Shown one piece after another: positions 24,601-31,304 of a stretch of DNA of 64,000 nt (the stretch's first letter is position 1; every line of letters starts with the position of its first letter). A program made the position numbers and the translations under genes. Below the pieces are notes generated by a model. It was given only the letters and a program-made list of their open reading frames with translations, had not been told where the DNA came from and searched no databases. Source of the DNA: Triplophysa rosa (lineage: Eukaryota; Chordata; Actinopteri; Cypriniformes; Nemacheilidae); the NCBI RefSeq assembly GCF_024868665.1, contig NC_079914.1, positions 1,891,604-1,955,603 on the forward strand. The letters are read 5' to 3'.

Positions 24601-27600
24601 CTAAGAAGAAGCAGCCCTGACGGGGACAGCCCAGGGAGACCCAGGACATCGGGCACGGCTCCGGCCTCAACATCGCTGACGAGTCGTAGCGGGACGGGAC
24701 GGGGGACCAATTCCGCTCCCCCCAACACTCTCCATGGGATGGTGCATCGGGCAGCGGAGTAGCACCTAAACTCTGAGAGCAGCGACTCCACCCCCGCACC
24801 GCGCAGTTCGGGCAGGCGCAGGTCAACCGGTTTGACCAGGTCAACCCGGTCAGACACCCGAGACACCTGGTCTGGCAGACCTCTGGAGACTCCATGTCTG
24901 GCTCCTGGACGGGACAAGGAGATCCTGAGTGGCCTGCCCCCAGGGGTCAGGGAGACCATCACTCAGGCCAGGGCTCCTGCCCATAGGCGCCTCTATGCCT
25001 ACAAGTTGCGCCTTTTCTCGTCCTGGTGTGCTTCCCGCCGGGAAGACCCACAGAGTTGTGTGATCAGTGTCATGCTGTCCTTTCTTTAAGAGAGGCTAGA
25101 GAGCAATCTCTCGCCATCCACCCTAAAAGTGTATGTTGCCGCCATTGCTGCACATCACGATAACCAAACCAAACTTAGACCCCAATGAACTAGGAAACTA
25201 TAGACCGATTTCAAATCTCCCTTACCTGTCAAAAATACTAGAAAAAGTAGTGTCCACTCAGATGTGCTCTTTCTTACAAAATAATGACATACACGAAAAA
25301 TTCCAGTCAGGCTTTAGACAGCATCATAGTACTGAAACTGCGCTCGATAAAATTACAAACGACCTGCTTATAGCATCAGATAAAGGTAACATCTCACTCC
25401 TAGTCCTGCTTGACCTTAGTGCTGCATTCGATACTGTACACCATAAAATACTTCTAGATCGCTTACACAATTATACCGGTATTCAAGGACAGGCACTACA
25501 ATGGTTCAGATCTTACTTATCAGACAGACATCAATTTGTCCATTTAAATGTGGAATCATCAAATCTAACGCAAGTAAATTATGGATTACCTCAGGGATCG
25601 GTTTTAGGACCCTTGCTATTCTCCATATACATGCTGCCCCTTGGAAACATTATTAGAAAACATGGAATTAGCTTCCACTGTTATGCAGATGATACTCAGC
25701 TACAGTATATATCAAACTACAGTATATATCTCATCAAGACCAGATGATTCCTTCCAACTATCCAAATTGGCAGAGTGCATCGACGATATAAAGCATTGGA
25801 TGACTTGTAATTTCCTTCTTTTAAATTCTAATAAAACAGAAATATTACTTATCGGACCAAAGACACGTGAGCAGAATATTTCGGATTATAACCTGCAAAT
25901 TGAAGGCTGCACTGTTACTCCAACAAATACAGTTAAAGACCTCGGCGTTATATTAGACAGCTACCTGTCATTTAAAAATCACATCTCAAATGTCACAAAA
26001 ACAGCCTTCTTCCACCTTAGAAATGTTGCCAAATTGCGAAATATTTTATGTGTGGCTGACGCAGAGAAGCTTATTCATGCATTTGTGACCTCAAGACTTG
26101 ACTACTGTAATGCACTACTTAGTGGTTGTCCTGCATCATCAATAAACAAACTACAGTTAGTTCAGAATGCAGCTGCCAGAGTTCTAACCAGGTCCAGAAA
26201 ATACGATCACATAACCCCAATGTTATCAACCCTTCACTTGGTTACCCATTAAGTATCGTATTGACTTTAAAGTTCTTTTAATTATTTATAAAGCCTTAAA
26301 CGGTTTAGCCCCTACCTACATAACAGAGCTTCTACCACACTACAACCCATCACGCTCTCTAAGATCTCAAAACTCCAGACTTTTGATAACACCTAGAATA
26401 ACGAAATCCACCAAAGGGGGTAGAGCTTTCTCATACGTAGCACCTAAACTCTGGAATAGCCTCCCCGATACTATTCGAGGGTCAGACACACTCTCCCAAT
26501 TTAAATCTAGATTAAAGACACATCTTTTCAGCCAAGCATTCACTAATACATAGCTAATGAACAGCAGCTACGCTAATTATTCTCTTTCTGCCCTCGCCTC
26601 GGGATGCCCATTCCGAGGTAGGGAGAGATTCCGCCAGGCCCAGATGAACGTCATATGCCCATCCCCAACTAGAGATTACGCCAGCTACATCTGAAAATCC
26701 CGTGCCATCCTCCTGCGAGAGCCTGCGGACTGACTGACCATCCCAGCTCCATCCAAGGCAATTCCATCACCACCCAAGAAAAAGGCGACCATCTGACCGG
26801 CCCAGCTCAGACAATTCCATCCCCAACCGAGAGCAAAGACGGACTACTTGTCACATTAATGCTAAATTTACAATACTTGGTATTTAATGCTAAACTTACA
26901 TCACATGACAGCAGTTTGAAGTTATGGCTGCACTCAGTGACTTTGATTGGAGGTTGCTGGGTGGGTGTTTGTAGGGAGTCGGGGGGCTTGTTGGTTGTGG
27001 TTCGGGCATTTCATTTGTTGGGACTGTGTGGGTCTGGTCTGGTTGGTCTTGTTTTGTGGTCGATGTCGGACAACAGAGGAATAATGTTAATTATGCCATT
27101 ACTATTTTTCCCTGGTTGTTCATCTGTTGTCTGTTGTTGATCGCGGAATGTGACCGGGTTGGACCTGCACAGTTTCGGCTGGTGGGGCTTCCTGGGTCGC
27201 GGCTCGTGGGCTCTCCCTGTTCTTCGTGGACGTTGCTCGGTGGCTTTGGTCGGGGTCACTGAGTGCAGCTATGACACGTCAGAGGAGATCTGGCCCTCCC
27301 GGCTGAGCCTGGTTTCTCCCGAGGTTTTTTTTCTCCATTTATTCATCATTGGAGTTTGAGTTCCTCGCCACAGCAGTGCAGTGTTGGCTTGCTCACCGGG
27401 AGACTGCATTTATTTATTTATTCATTTATTTATTAGATATTATTTATTATAATGATCTTGCTTGGTCTATAAACACCATGCACTGTGCTGTGTTTTACCT
27501 TTCTGTGTTTTTCTTATTTGCTCCTGTGAAGCTGCTTTGGAACAATGCACATTGTGAAAAGTGCTATATAAATAAAATTGAATTGAATTGAATTGATAAG

Positions 27601-30600
27601 GTTGCAGGTAAGTATCTTGGAAAGCACGACCTGGTCATCAGATTCCTCAGGGGTGCGATGAGGTTAAATCCTCCCCGACCACTCTCTGTACCCTCTTGGG
27701 ACCTTAATGTGGTCCTTGCGGGCCTTGTTAGGGCTCCATTTGAGCCCCTAGGAGAGGCCTCTCTACCTCATCTCACGATGAAGATGGCTCTCCTAGTGGC
27801 GCTTGCCTCTATCAAGAGGGTAGTGGATGTACAGGCACTCTCTGTGTCCAACGAGTGTCTAGAGTTTGGACCGGGTGACTTCCACGTTGTGTTGAGACCC
27901 CAGCCAGGCTACGTGCCCAAAGTTCCCACCACTCCCTTCTGGGACCAGGTGGTGAACTTGCAGGTGCTCCCTGTTGGGGTGGAAGACCCAACCCCTGCCG
28001 TGTTGTGTCAAGTGCGTAGCCTGTGCTTTTACTTGGACCGCACGCAGAGCTTCAGAAGCTCTGAGCAGCTCTTTGTTTGTTTCGGAGGACAGCAAAAAGG
28101 GGGGGCTGTCTTCAAACAGAGACTGGTGCACTGGATCGGTGACGCCATCACTTTGGCGTACCGGTCTCAGGATCTCCCGTGCCCGCTGGCAGTAAGAGCT
28201 CACTCAACCCAGGGTGTAGCCTCCTTGTGGGCACTGGCGCCCCTTTTGCAGATATATGCAGAGCTGCGGGTTGGGCTATGCCCACCACCTTTGCAAGGTT
28301 CTACAACTTTCGCGTGGAACCGGTTTCCGACCGTGTCTTGCTGAGTACCAACAGGTAGTGTCTTGCTGGTACCAACAGGTGCGACCGGCGTGGCGTACGC
28401 CTGCTAAAGCGCCTTCTCCCCTCTTTAGGTGAGTCAGTGCGCTCTTCTGCCTCCCTACTTTCCCCACTGGGTGAAGTACAGGCATTCCATCCATCACTGA
28501 CAAAGCTCGGTAGAGGCGAGTTTCCCTCTCGAGGTGAACCCCTGTTTACTTGAGCTGATGCTCCACACGTAGTGACTCCCCCATTGGGTCGTCCCGTCTG
28601 ATGTATTCCTCACTCTTGGTTCCCCGCTGGTGAACCTGTGACCTCCCCATGGTGGATTCCACCGTTCCGTGCACCCCGTTTGGGATCGTGCACCATTCTC
28701 CCATGAGTTCTCCCCATTGGTGAGACCGTGTGTGTAATTTTCACATGTCACCTACTGTCGGTAGGATGTGGCCTCCGTAGTGCATGCTCCTCTCTCGAGG
28801 TTCCTGTGCTCCCCAGTGTCCCTCACGGTGCCACGTTGATAAGAGCCCTCGCCTCATGGCAGTGCACCCATGACTCGCCTAGGCCGGTCAGGGTCGCGCC
28901 GCTTGAGGTCGTGATACTGCAAAGCTCAGTGGCATTTTGTATAGGAACCCCATCTCTCGATTCGACACAACGTCGAGAGACCGACAGAAAGGGAGCGTCT
29001 TGGTTACGGATGTAACCTCAGTTCCCGGATGGAGGGAACGAGACGTTGTGTCCTTTATGCCACAACGCTTCGCCCGCTGCAGCGATCCGGGTTCCTCCCA
29101 TGTTCCTCAGCCCAAAAGGTGAATGAATGGACATGCCATCTTCCTTTTATACCCGTATGTACGGGGCGGAGACTGGCCCTCCATCAGGGAACTGAGGTTA
29201 CATCCGTAACCAAGACGTTCATCTCTAACTTTATGGTTATAGTTGTGGTGTGGATGTTGCTGTTCTCTTAAATTCTCTTTAATTTCATTTTTAAAAAAGA
29301 ACTGGGGCTGTTACAGTCCAAAATGAAAAATGCAAACTTCAGGAAAACTTTTATAGCTCACAAATCAACTTTTAGTGCTATTACATGAACTGTCTGTGAG
29401 TTTGACATCAATGCTTGCCATTTGTGTAGCCTATTTGAGTCCATTTTAGAACTTCATTGTAGGGGACATTCAAAAAAAGAGCGTTTGTTCTAATTTCGTG
29501 TTTGCCTTCACAATTGAAAGTAAGTTTTGGGTCAACTTGAGGGTGTGTGAATGATGACTTTTCTTTTATGGCTGAACAATTCTTTTGACATCCTTTGAAC
29601 CAAATCCCACACAGTAGCTGTAATAACAGAAAACGGATACTGTAAGATAACTAAGTATTGTGTAACGTGTTGCTGTGTTCAGAGTATGGAGGAAATCTTA
29701 CGCTGTTACATGAAAGATGAAAACCCTGAACTCAACAGACAGATCGAGTTCATCATTAAACAGCTTAACTCAGGTATGATGTTAATCCAGGGTTAATACA
29801 TTACCAAATCATAATTTATTCATTAAAACTTTAATACATTGCTAAATTATATTATTTGAAACCTGAAACCCTAACAACACTACTTATTTACATTATTCTA
29901 ACAAACTTTAAAAATGTTGAGATTAGCAAACCGGTTTCTATAATGTCTTACACTATTTATATTATTTAATGTATTCTCTGTATGTATGCTTTGGCTCTAC
30001 ATAGAGGATGTCCCTCAGCATGAATTTGAGTCGGATGATGAAGAGGACGATGATGATGATGACGATGATGAGGTAATATGATCTTTTGAGATAATTGTAG
30101 CCCAAAGGATTTCTCAAATTTTCATTAACAACCTTTTGAGGAAAGGGCCAAAAATTACTTGCTTACTTGCGTAACGTGTATTCCTCATATGAAGGAATTC
30201 TGATTTCAAATGTTCTCTGTACATTTTAGAAATAGTTGTGGTTGTATGTAAGTGTGCTCTGGTTAACAGGAAGACGTTATGGAGGCAGACCTTGATAAAG
30301 AAGAAGTCCTGCAGCCTCAGCCCAAAGAACTCACTGGGGAGACTTTACTAACAACAAAGTATTTAGGGGTAAACCAGCAGTTGATATTTATGATATGACA
30401 ATAGAAACCCAATCTAGATCAATATTCATGTGCGTTTATGTTTACCACCAAATGTTTAAGAGGTCAGATCACAAAATGCTTGATAAAATGTGTTTTAAAC
30501 TAATTTATTAGTAAACTCGTTTGGCCTCAGCCTTGTGTTTGGATATTACTTGGATATGTTAAGCTATATCTTCAATAAGGACTTCTCTCTCAATTTGTAG

Positions 30601-30707
30601 ATAATGACCAACATGGTAAAGATGAAAAGAAGATCATGTCCTACATCTCGAAGTATTGATGAGCCCCTGCAGAGGCCGGTTACACCCAGTTCCCACAAAA
30701 ACACCAT
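3593..30707 (+). CDS. armc9: armc9, LisH/ARM-repeat protein ARMC9, internal exons (partial gene)
   Basis: Twelve exons join in frame: 3593-3627, 5030-5141, 10582-10674, 18986-19076, 19233-19356, 20245-20384, 20571-20647, 22558-22632, 29683-29773, 30005-30072, 30270-30368 and 30601-30707. All have AG before and GT after, and every phase agrees. The product follows ARMC9 block by block: [104 protein letters not shown], an acidic tract, then a basic segment with RPVTP. The central part is the armadillo-repeat region. ARMC9 is known as a protein of the basal body and cilium linked to Joubert syndrome in humans. The N-terminal LisH exons and the C-terminal exons are not in view. Its introns hold nearly all the mobile DNA of the window. 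No stop or frameshift breaks these exons. Confidence 0.93.
3628..4730. other. armc9 intron, first part
   Basis: No gene. Around 4300-4370 there is a short inverted motif, CCGGAAGT and CTTCCGGG, of the kind seen at ends of fish MITEs, but I cannot fix element boundaries. Confidence 0.35.
4731..4957 (+). mobile_element. tRNA-derived SINE, copy 1, internally deleted
   Basis: The head carries pol III box A-like TGGCCTAATGG and box B-like GGTTCGGTTCCC at tRNA spacing, followed by a non-tRNA body ending ATAGGTCACTTTC. Compared with the copy at 48357 it lacks about 54 bases between GGCGGGTA and GCAGTGATAG, a segment which in that copy holds TGAGGTGCCCTTGAGCAAGG, a core seen in vertebrate V-SINE-like families. 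It is not a functional tRNA gene. Family name uncertain. Confidence 0.8.
5030..5141 (+). CDS. armc9: armc9 exon, [17 protein letters not shown] block
   Basis: Preceded by TGTTCTCAG and followed by GTAACT. The first base completes the Q codon begun in the 35-bp exon. It encodes [20 protein letters not shown] and then [13 protein letters not shown], ending in phase 0. This is the most conserved ARMC9 segment in the window and anchors the gene call. Confidence 0.93.
5142..5496. other. armc9 intron, nothing recognised
   Basis: Intronic sequence between the exon and a MITE; no repeat ends or coding signal seen. Confidence 0.4.
5497..5892. mobile_element. hAT-like MITE with TAGGGTTGGG termini
   Basis: Ends TAGGGTTGGGAATCG and CGATACCCAGCCCTA are inverted repeats with little mismatch. 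Inside both ends are runs built from GGAATCG. The flanking 8 bases (TTTATAAC and GAAATTTG) do not match, so no target duplication remains. Non-coding. Confidence 0.7.
5970..6908 (-). pseudogene. Gypsy integrase, broken into three frames
   Basis: Integrase core residues come from 6908-6570 (zinc-finger end [14 protein letters not shown], then [11 protein letters not shown] with the first catalytic D, and VSDRGPQF with the second). The next frame 6518-6237 carries the stretch after the third catalytic position ([14 protein letters not shown]). The C-terminal piece 6188-5970 has RYIGPFKI and [10 protein letters not shown], typical of the end of Gypsy integrases. The three pieces are in different frames, so the enzyme is dead. 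Confidence 0.85.
7405..8239 (-). pseudogene. Gypsy reverse transcriptase and start of RNase H, broken
   Basis: The N-terminal piece (8239-7874) has [20 protein letters not shown] and [12 protein letters not shown], the first two RT blocks, the second with a catalytic D. The segment near 7930-7970, where the YVDD box should be, reads as a local repeat of ATGTCG on the + strand and gives IDDILIF, so the box is altered. The second piece (7782-7405) has [15 protein letters not shown] and then the tether toward RNase H. Frame breaks separate the two. Confidence 0.85.
8362..9099 (-). pseudogene. Gypsy nucleocapsid zinc knuckle and aspartic protease
   Basis: The frame contains [15 protein letters not shown], a CX2CX4HX4C knuckle that packages RNA in Gag, and later [13 protein letters not shown], with the DSG catalytic motif of a retropepsin. 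Spacing between the two is normal for a Gypsy gag-pol junction. It overlaps the gag frame by 65 bases in another register, so a frameshift separates them. Confidence 0.85.
9035..9598 (-). pseudogene. Gypsy gag, capsid region, Sushi-like
   Basis: Starts with ATG 25 bases inside the LTR edge. It has the capsid block of the Sushi/RTL type ([13 protein letters not shown], then [14 protein letters not shown] and [16 protein letters not shown]). The frame is open for 187 codons and then shifts register into the knuckle/protease frame. No sign of domestication: the rest of the element is intact in order but broken in frame. Confidence 0.83.
9623..9945 (-). repeat. 5' LTR of the Gypsy element
   Basis: The inner edge reads TGTTACGGTACC on the + strand, that is ...CCGTAACA on the minus strand, 25 bases before the gag ATG. 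On the minus strand a TATATGAA box (9934-9941) lies downstream of a GC-box-like block, and AATAAA is at 9678-9673. The base run after the LTR (GAAGACCAGCCC) is not a TGG primer-binding site; Sushi/Tf1-group elements are known to self-prime. The outer edge is approximate. Confidence 0.6.
9949..10336 (+). repeat. Gypsy-type LTR, opposite orientation, probable solo LTR
   Basis: Begins TGTCTCTTGACCCC and ends GATCGTGACA, with TATTTAA near 10050 and ATTAAA at 10274-10279, the usual layout of a fish Gypsy LTR. No internal region follows. Flanking bases do not show a target duplication. It stands head to head with the minus-strand LTR at 9623-9945. Confidence 0.65.
10354..10494. mobile_element. Fragment of an Angel-like fold-back element
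   Basis: Central and right-arm sequence only (CATTGACTTCCACTATATGG to AACAATATGAGAGTAAATA). The left arm is missing, possibly replaced by the LTR. Confidence 0.5.
10582..10674 (+). CDS. armc9: armc9 exon, [16 protein letters not shown] block
   Basis: Preceded by TGGATGTATAG and followed by GTGCAT. 31 whole codons encoding [18 protein letters not shown] and on to LLEWYSTKQ, the continuation of QALRW in ARMC9. The intron before it holds the Gypsy element. Confidence 0.93.
11070..11450. repeat. DIRS 1 terminal repeat with internal complementary region
   Basis: From about 11100 this stretch is the inverted copy of the other end (GTGTCGAACCGACAGATGGG, GGCCAATGAAATTGGCGAAT, a GATATAAAAAGGG TATA block). 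At 11365-11390 a TGAGGTTACATCCGTAACCA complements the 11075-11095 sequence; such an internal complementary region is used in DIRS replication to rebuild the ends. Confidence 0.8.
12104..13110. other. Foreign insert inside DIRS 1, hAT-like left end
   Basis: DIRS 3' sequence stops near 12102 and recombinase coding resumes near 13110. The insert begins CAGGGGTCTTCAACTAC, the typical start of Charlie-type hAT elements, and GGGCCAG occurs near both edges. The right terminus and target duplication were not identified. Confidence 0.5.
13091..14115 (-). pseudogene. DIRS 1 tyrosine recombinase, frameshifted
   Basis: The N-terminal frame (14115-13651) carries [15 protein letters not shown] and [14 protein letters not shown]. 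After a frameshift the catalytic frame (13654-13091) has R in TSKREGD, H and R in HSTRSIASS and the Y nucleophile in MRFYSL, so the R-H-R-Y set is present. ADICRAAGW between them is the family signature. The end of the gene is cut off by the foreign insert. Confidence 0.87.
14060..15783 (-). pseudogene. DIRS 1 reverse transcriptase, RNase H partly deleted
   Basis: The first frame (15783-15049) has [15 protein letters not shown] and [14 protein letters not shown], with the first catalytic D. The next frame (from 15160) has [15 protein letters not shown] and [10 protein letters not shown], the end of the RT. It then reads [11 protein letters not shown] and jumps to [20 protein letters not shown], the last part of RNase H; the segment that should carry the TD and other acidic residues is missing. 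A YxDD box is not found in either frame as it stands. Confidence 0.85.
15944..17407 (-). CDS. DIRS 1 gag-like protein
   Basis: Open for 487 codons. The N-terminus has a Cys/His cluster, [18 protein letters not shown] followed by CLGVQH, which could bind zinc. The middle is acidic ([18 protein letters not shown]). The C-terminal half carries the conserved [17 protein letters not shown] and QERHLWLNL blocks shared with the DIRS 2 copy, and a basic proline-rich tail. Its role is presumed to be the structural Gag of DIRS. It is the longest intact frame of this element. Confidence 0.85.
   Translation of the reverse strand: MSRCSRGCGVLIEEGDKHDVCVRCLGVQHAEAAFVDSSCPHWGKMVIETLRSWVAVFSREPATTSQVSRAVTRMAKAIPFAKASGEGDMGVSASANPSAKCSRTARTLSRSPHRSLAGVATPSASSFTHSDTMRDDDEMSIAALESELLASDPDDSLQLPPKGGRAQEEADVEMSAMLSRAAVCIGLECTPVPLPQRSRLDTWFLGSERDSKPRPTPVPFFPEVHEELTKTWNAPFSACTRQTGSVALSSLDGGVARGYVDVPEVERAVSVHLCPQAASTWRGRPKLPSKACSTSASLVSKAYTAAGQAASSLHAMAILQVHQAKALKEIHEGKTDPGLMQELRTATDLALRATKVTARALGWAMSTMVVQERHLWLNLAQMSDAEKVRFLDAPIAQGGLFGDTVEDFAQQFSTVKKQTEAISHILPRRDSAARRPSSSRAASAPQQPRPPSKPAPVPALPTQAAPRKRASKGRPPPRQQPSRKKRP
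17600..17797. repeat. DIRS 1 terminal inverted repeat, 5' side
   Basis: Complement of the repeat at 11100-11255: CCCTTTTATACCC (a TATA block read on the minus strand), ATGCAAATTTCATTTGCCAA, and GAACCCCATCTGTCGGTTCG near the edge. The minus-strand TATA lies upstream of the gag start and probably serves as promoter. Confidence 0.8.
17798..18075. mobile_element. Tc1-like transposon fragment
   Basis: CATTTTTCATGAGCTGAACT through CACAGGTGTGCCTTAGGCTG to GTTTATAATTTTGGTCAGTG is the untranslated end region of a Tc1-like family known from many fishes. There is no transposase. It abuts the DIRS edge and sits inside the ACTGTAAAA MITE. Confidence 0.6.
18349..18841. mobile_element. MITE with CTGTGCTTTCACACCGC termini, carrying a nested hAT MITE
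   Basis: Left end CTGTGCTTTCACACCGCC and right end GCGGTGTGAACGCACAG are inverted repeats with one mismatch over 17 bases. The interval contains the complete hAT MITE at 18378-18570. No coding content. Confidence 0.7.
18378..18570. mobile_element. hAT-type fold-back MITE with exact 8-bp target duplication
   Basis: Starts CAGTGGTCACCAACCC and ends GGGTTGGTGACCACTG; the arms pair over more than 30 bases with few mismatches. GTCTAGAG is repeated directly on both sides (18370-18377 and 18571-18578). 193 bp, non-coding, would fold into a near-complete hairpin if transcribed. Confidence 0.9.
18986..19076 (+). CDS. armc9: armc9 exon, [15 protein letters not shown] block
   Basis: Preceded by CTTTTTTCAG, followed by GTGAGT. 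Encodes [20 protein letters not shown] and then [10 protein letters not shown] plus one base. The last part is nearly identical to human ARMC9. The intron before it is the 8.3-kb one holding DIRS 1. Confidence 0.94.
19233..19356 (+). CDS. armc9: armc9 exon, [15 protein letters not shown] block
   Basis: Preceded by TTCACGCCCAG, followed by GTACTC. Encodes [20 protein letters not shown] and [14 protein letters not shown] with two bases of the final R. Separated from the previous exon by a short 156-bp intron free of mobile DNA. Confidence 0.94.
19608..19773. mobile_element. Small MITE with 19-bp perfect inverted ends
   Basis: TTATGTTGGCTTGAGAAAG (19608-19626) has its exact complement at 19755-19773. 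The ends begin with TTA/TAA, compatible with a Tc1/mariner TA target. 166 bp, non-coding. The surrounding intron also has a scrap of Angel-like left arm at 19922-19982. Confidence 0.8.
20245..20384 (+). CDS. armc9: armc9 exon, [19 protein letters not shown] block
   Basis: Preceded by TGATGTGTCTAG, followed by GTACAC. Encodes [17 protein letters not shown] and then [20 protein letters not shown]. Phase fits both neighbours. Armadillo-repeat core. Confidence 0.95.
20571..20647 (+). CDS. armc9: armc9 exon, LLGHENHE block
   Basis: Preceded by TCACATTTCAG, followed by GTGAGC. Encodes [20 protein letters not shown] and HENHE, ending in phase 0. Confidence 0.95.
21053..21213. mobile_element. Fold-back MITE nested in the hAT element
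   Basis: TTCTGTCAATTTATGCTACC on the left pairs with GGTAGCATAAATTGGCAGAA on the right, one mismatch. CCGGTA stands outside both ends (21047-21052 and 21214-21219), a possible 6-bp target duplication. The centre holds GGGTTGGGGGAGG twice. Confidence 0.75.
21534..21634. repeat. Inverted repeat CGTAACGGCTAA
   Basis: CGTAACGGCTAA at 21534-21545 has its exact complement at 21623-21634, extended outward by four A:T pairs with one extra base. 77-base loop. Probably the core of an older fold-back element. Confidence 0.6.
22558..22632 (+). CDS. armc9: armc9 exon, [10 protein letters not shown] block
   Basis: Preceded by GTGAGCACAG, followed by GTGTGT. Encodes [20 protein letters not shown] and EARKM, 25 whole codons. 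Confidence 0.95.
22633..23013. other. armc9 intron before DIRS 2
   Basis: Non-coding; GGTTTAAATAGAACATGGGT and similar text may be eroded repeat. Nothing I can name. Confidence 0.35.
23014..23200. repeat. DIRS 2 left terminal inverted repeat
   Basis: Contains GGTCTCTCGACATTGTGTTG, CCGACAGATGGGGTTTGATC, GGCCAATGAAATTGGCGAAT and a GGGTATAAAAGGAA promoter-like block about 165 bases before gag. Its inverted partner is at 28947-29221. Confidence 0.8.
23325..24620 (+). pseudogene. DIRS 2 gag-like gene, frameshifted
   Basis: The N-terminal frame (23325-23996) has the same Cys/His cluster as DIRS 1 ([18 protein letters not shown] then CLGLKH) and an acidic middle. The frame is lost around 23960-24180 and resumes at 24180-24620 with [26 protein letters not shown] and a basic tail. 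Compared with DIRS 1 a piece in between is deleted. Confidence 0.83.
25164..27594 (+). mobile_element. L2-clade LINE, 5'-truncated, in DIRS 2 recombinase gene
   Basis: Starts inside the RT domain ([18 protein letters not shown]), runs to a long 3' UTR and ends in AATAAAATTGAATTGAATTG repeats. GATAA flanks both sides (25159-25163 and 27595-27599), a 5-bp target duplication. The tail GAAGCTGCTTTGGAACAATG and GTGCTATATAAATAAA matches the 3' end of the L2 at 33921. Target and polarity fit ordinary target-primed insertion with 5' truncation. Confidence 0.9.
25170..26255 (+). pseudogene. L2 LINE reverse transcriptase, C-terminal part
   Basis: RT blocks [49 protein letters not shown] and [10 protein letters not shown] are present with the catalytic YADD. 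At about 25699-25730 CTACAGTATATATC is repeated in tandem, which shifts the frame; reading continues in the next frame through [15 protein letters not shown] and breaks again near 26240. Confidence 0.88.
28947..29221. repeat. DIRS 2 right terminal repeat and internal complementary region
   Basis: Inverted copy of the left repeat (CGACACAACGTCGAGAGACC, then CCTTTTATACCC), with GTTACGGATGTAACC at 29004 and its complement GGTTACATCCGTAACC at 29195. The order mirrors the 11070-11450 block of DIRS 1. Confidence 0.8.
29222..29682. other. armc9 intron after DIRS 2
   Basis: Mostly plain AT-rich sequence. 29505-29592 (CTTGAGGGTGTGTGAATGAT and GGCTGAACAATTC) is a right-arm scrap of an Angel-like element. 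Confidence 0.45.
29683..29773 (+). CDS. armc9: armc9 exon, [12 protein letters not shown] block
   Basis: Preceded by GCTGTGTTCAG, followed by GTATGA. Encodes [18 protein letters not shown] and [12 protein letters not shown] plus one base. Confidence 0.95.
30005..30072 (+). CDS. armc9: armc9 exon, acidic tract
   Basis: Preceded by CTCTACATAG, followed by GTAATA. After [10 protein letters not shown] it is almost all D and E, from GAT/GAC/GAG codons in a near-repeat. ARMC9 has an acidic stretch at the same place. Such codon runs are prone to length change. Confidence 0.9.
30270..30368 (+). CDS. armc9: armc9 exon, MEADLDKEE block
   Basis: Preceded by TGGTTAACAG, followed by GTAAAC. Encodes [20 protein letters not shown] and [13 protein letters not shown], 33 whole codons, matching the ARMC9 segment after the acidic tract. 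Confidence 0.94.
30601..30707 (+). CDS. armc9: armc9 exon, IMTN...RPVTP block
   Basis: Preceded by TCAATTTGTAG, followed by GTAAGA. Encodes [20 protein letters not shown], then [16 protein letters not shown] with the last codon unfinished (2 bases), so a further exon must follow. This is the last exon I can support. Confidence 0.92.
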
Positions 30708-31138
30708 GTAAGAATCTTATTTAATGAAGAATATTTACAACTTGAGTAAAGTCTCAGGTGTATTAAAGGACTAGTTCATGCCAAATGAAAATTCAGCGCG
30801 TCAATATCTTTGATTTCATTGTTTTTTTCTTGTCTTGTGACTAGTTTTCATGTGTGTATTTCGTCACAAGGCCCAAGAACCAATGAGATTTCATTCCTTT
30901 GGTTTATTTACACTGCCAGTGATTTTTTGTGGATTCTGTGCATGCTTTCACGCACATCCTGTAAAGAGACATGTGACGTGTTATGTACTATAATGCAATG
31001 TTATGTGCATTTTTTAAAGTCTTGAACGCAGGGCTGTCACGGTGAAGGAATTTCCCTTGCAGTGTTTTTAGGTGGCTCAATAGTTACCCTTGTTACCCTT
31101 GATAAACTCTGTTTTTTATTATTATGTAGCATAAATTG
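30708..31138. other. armc9 intron
   Basis: A left-arm scrap of Angel-like repeat (TTAAAGGACTAGTTCATGCC) is at 30765-30812. GGGCTGTCACGGTGAAGGAA at 31033 resembles one end of a known fish DNA transposon, but its partner was not found. Confidence 0.4.
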
Positions 31139-31263
31139 TTAAAGGCGCAGTTCTTGAAAATCAGCGGCCACTAGCTTTGTATTATAGTTTTGCAACGAAT
31201 CTCTGAGTCATTTGCCCACCCCTCCCTTTCGAATTACGAAAGAGGCCGCAACAGTAAAAAAAG

Positions 31264-31304
31264 ATGTCGTCTACTGAGACAGCGGATAGCAGTGATACAA
31301 GCAG
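31264..31304 (+). pseudogene. Possible first coding exon of the TTAA element
   Basis: ATG opens MSSTETADSSDTSR and the frame runs into a GGTAAGG splice-donor sequence at about 31304. It has the look of an exon 1, but the rest of the gene is not found. Confidence 0.4.

Larger units (their letters stand above)
24832..28343 (+). pseudogene. DIRS 2 tyrosine recombinase, split by an L2 LINE
   Basis: The N-terminal part (to 25158) has [15 protein letters not shown] and [13 protein letters not shown]. Sequence then jumps into an L2 LINE and resumes at 27600 in the same place of the protein. The C-terminal part (to about 28343) has the first catalytic R (SIKRVVD) and H (HSTQGVAS), but the second R is Q, and a frameshift removes the block with the Y nucleophile. 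Inactive for these reasons apart from the LINE. Confidence 0.87.
23014..29221 (+). mobile_element. DIRS-type retrotransposon 2, lacking reverse transcriptase
   Basis: Same family as DIRS 1 by its terminal repeats and gag, but in + orientation. Order: terminal repeat, gag in two frames, short remnant, tyrosine recombinase split by an L2 LINE, terminal repeat with internal complementary region. The 1.7-kb RT/RNase H region found in DIRS 1 is missing between 24620 and 24832. Without it the copy could only have moved using proteins of another DIRS. Confidence 0.9.
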
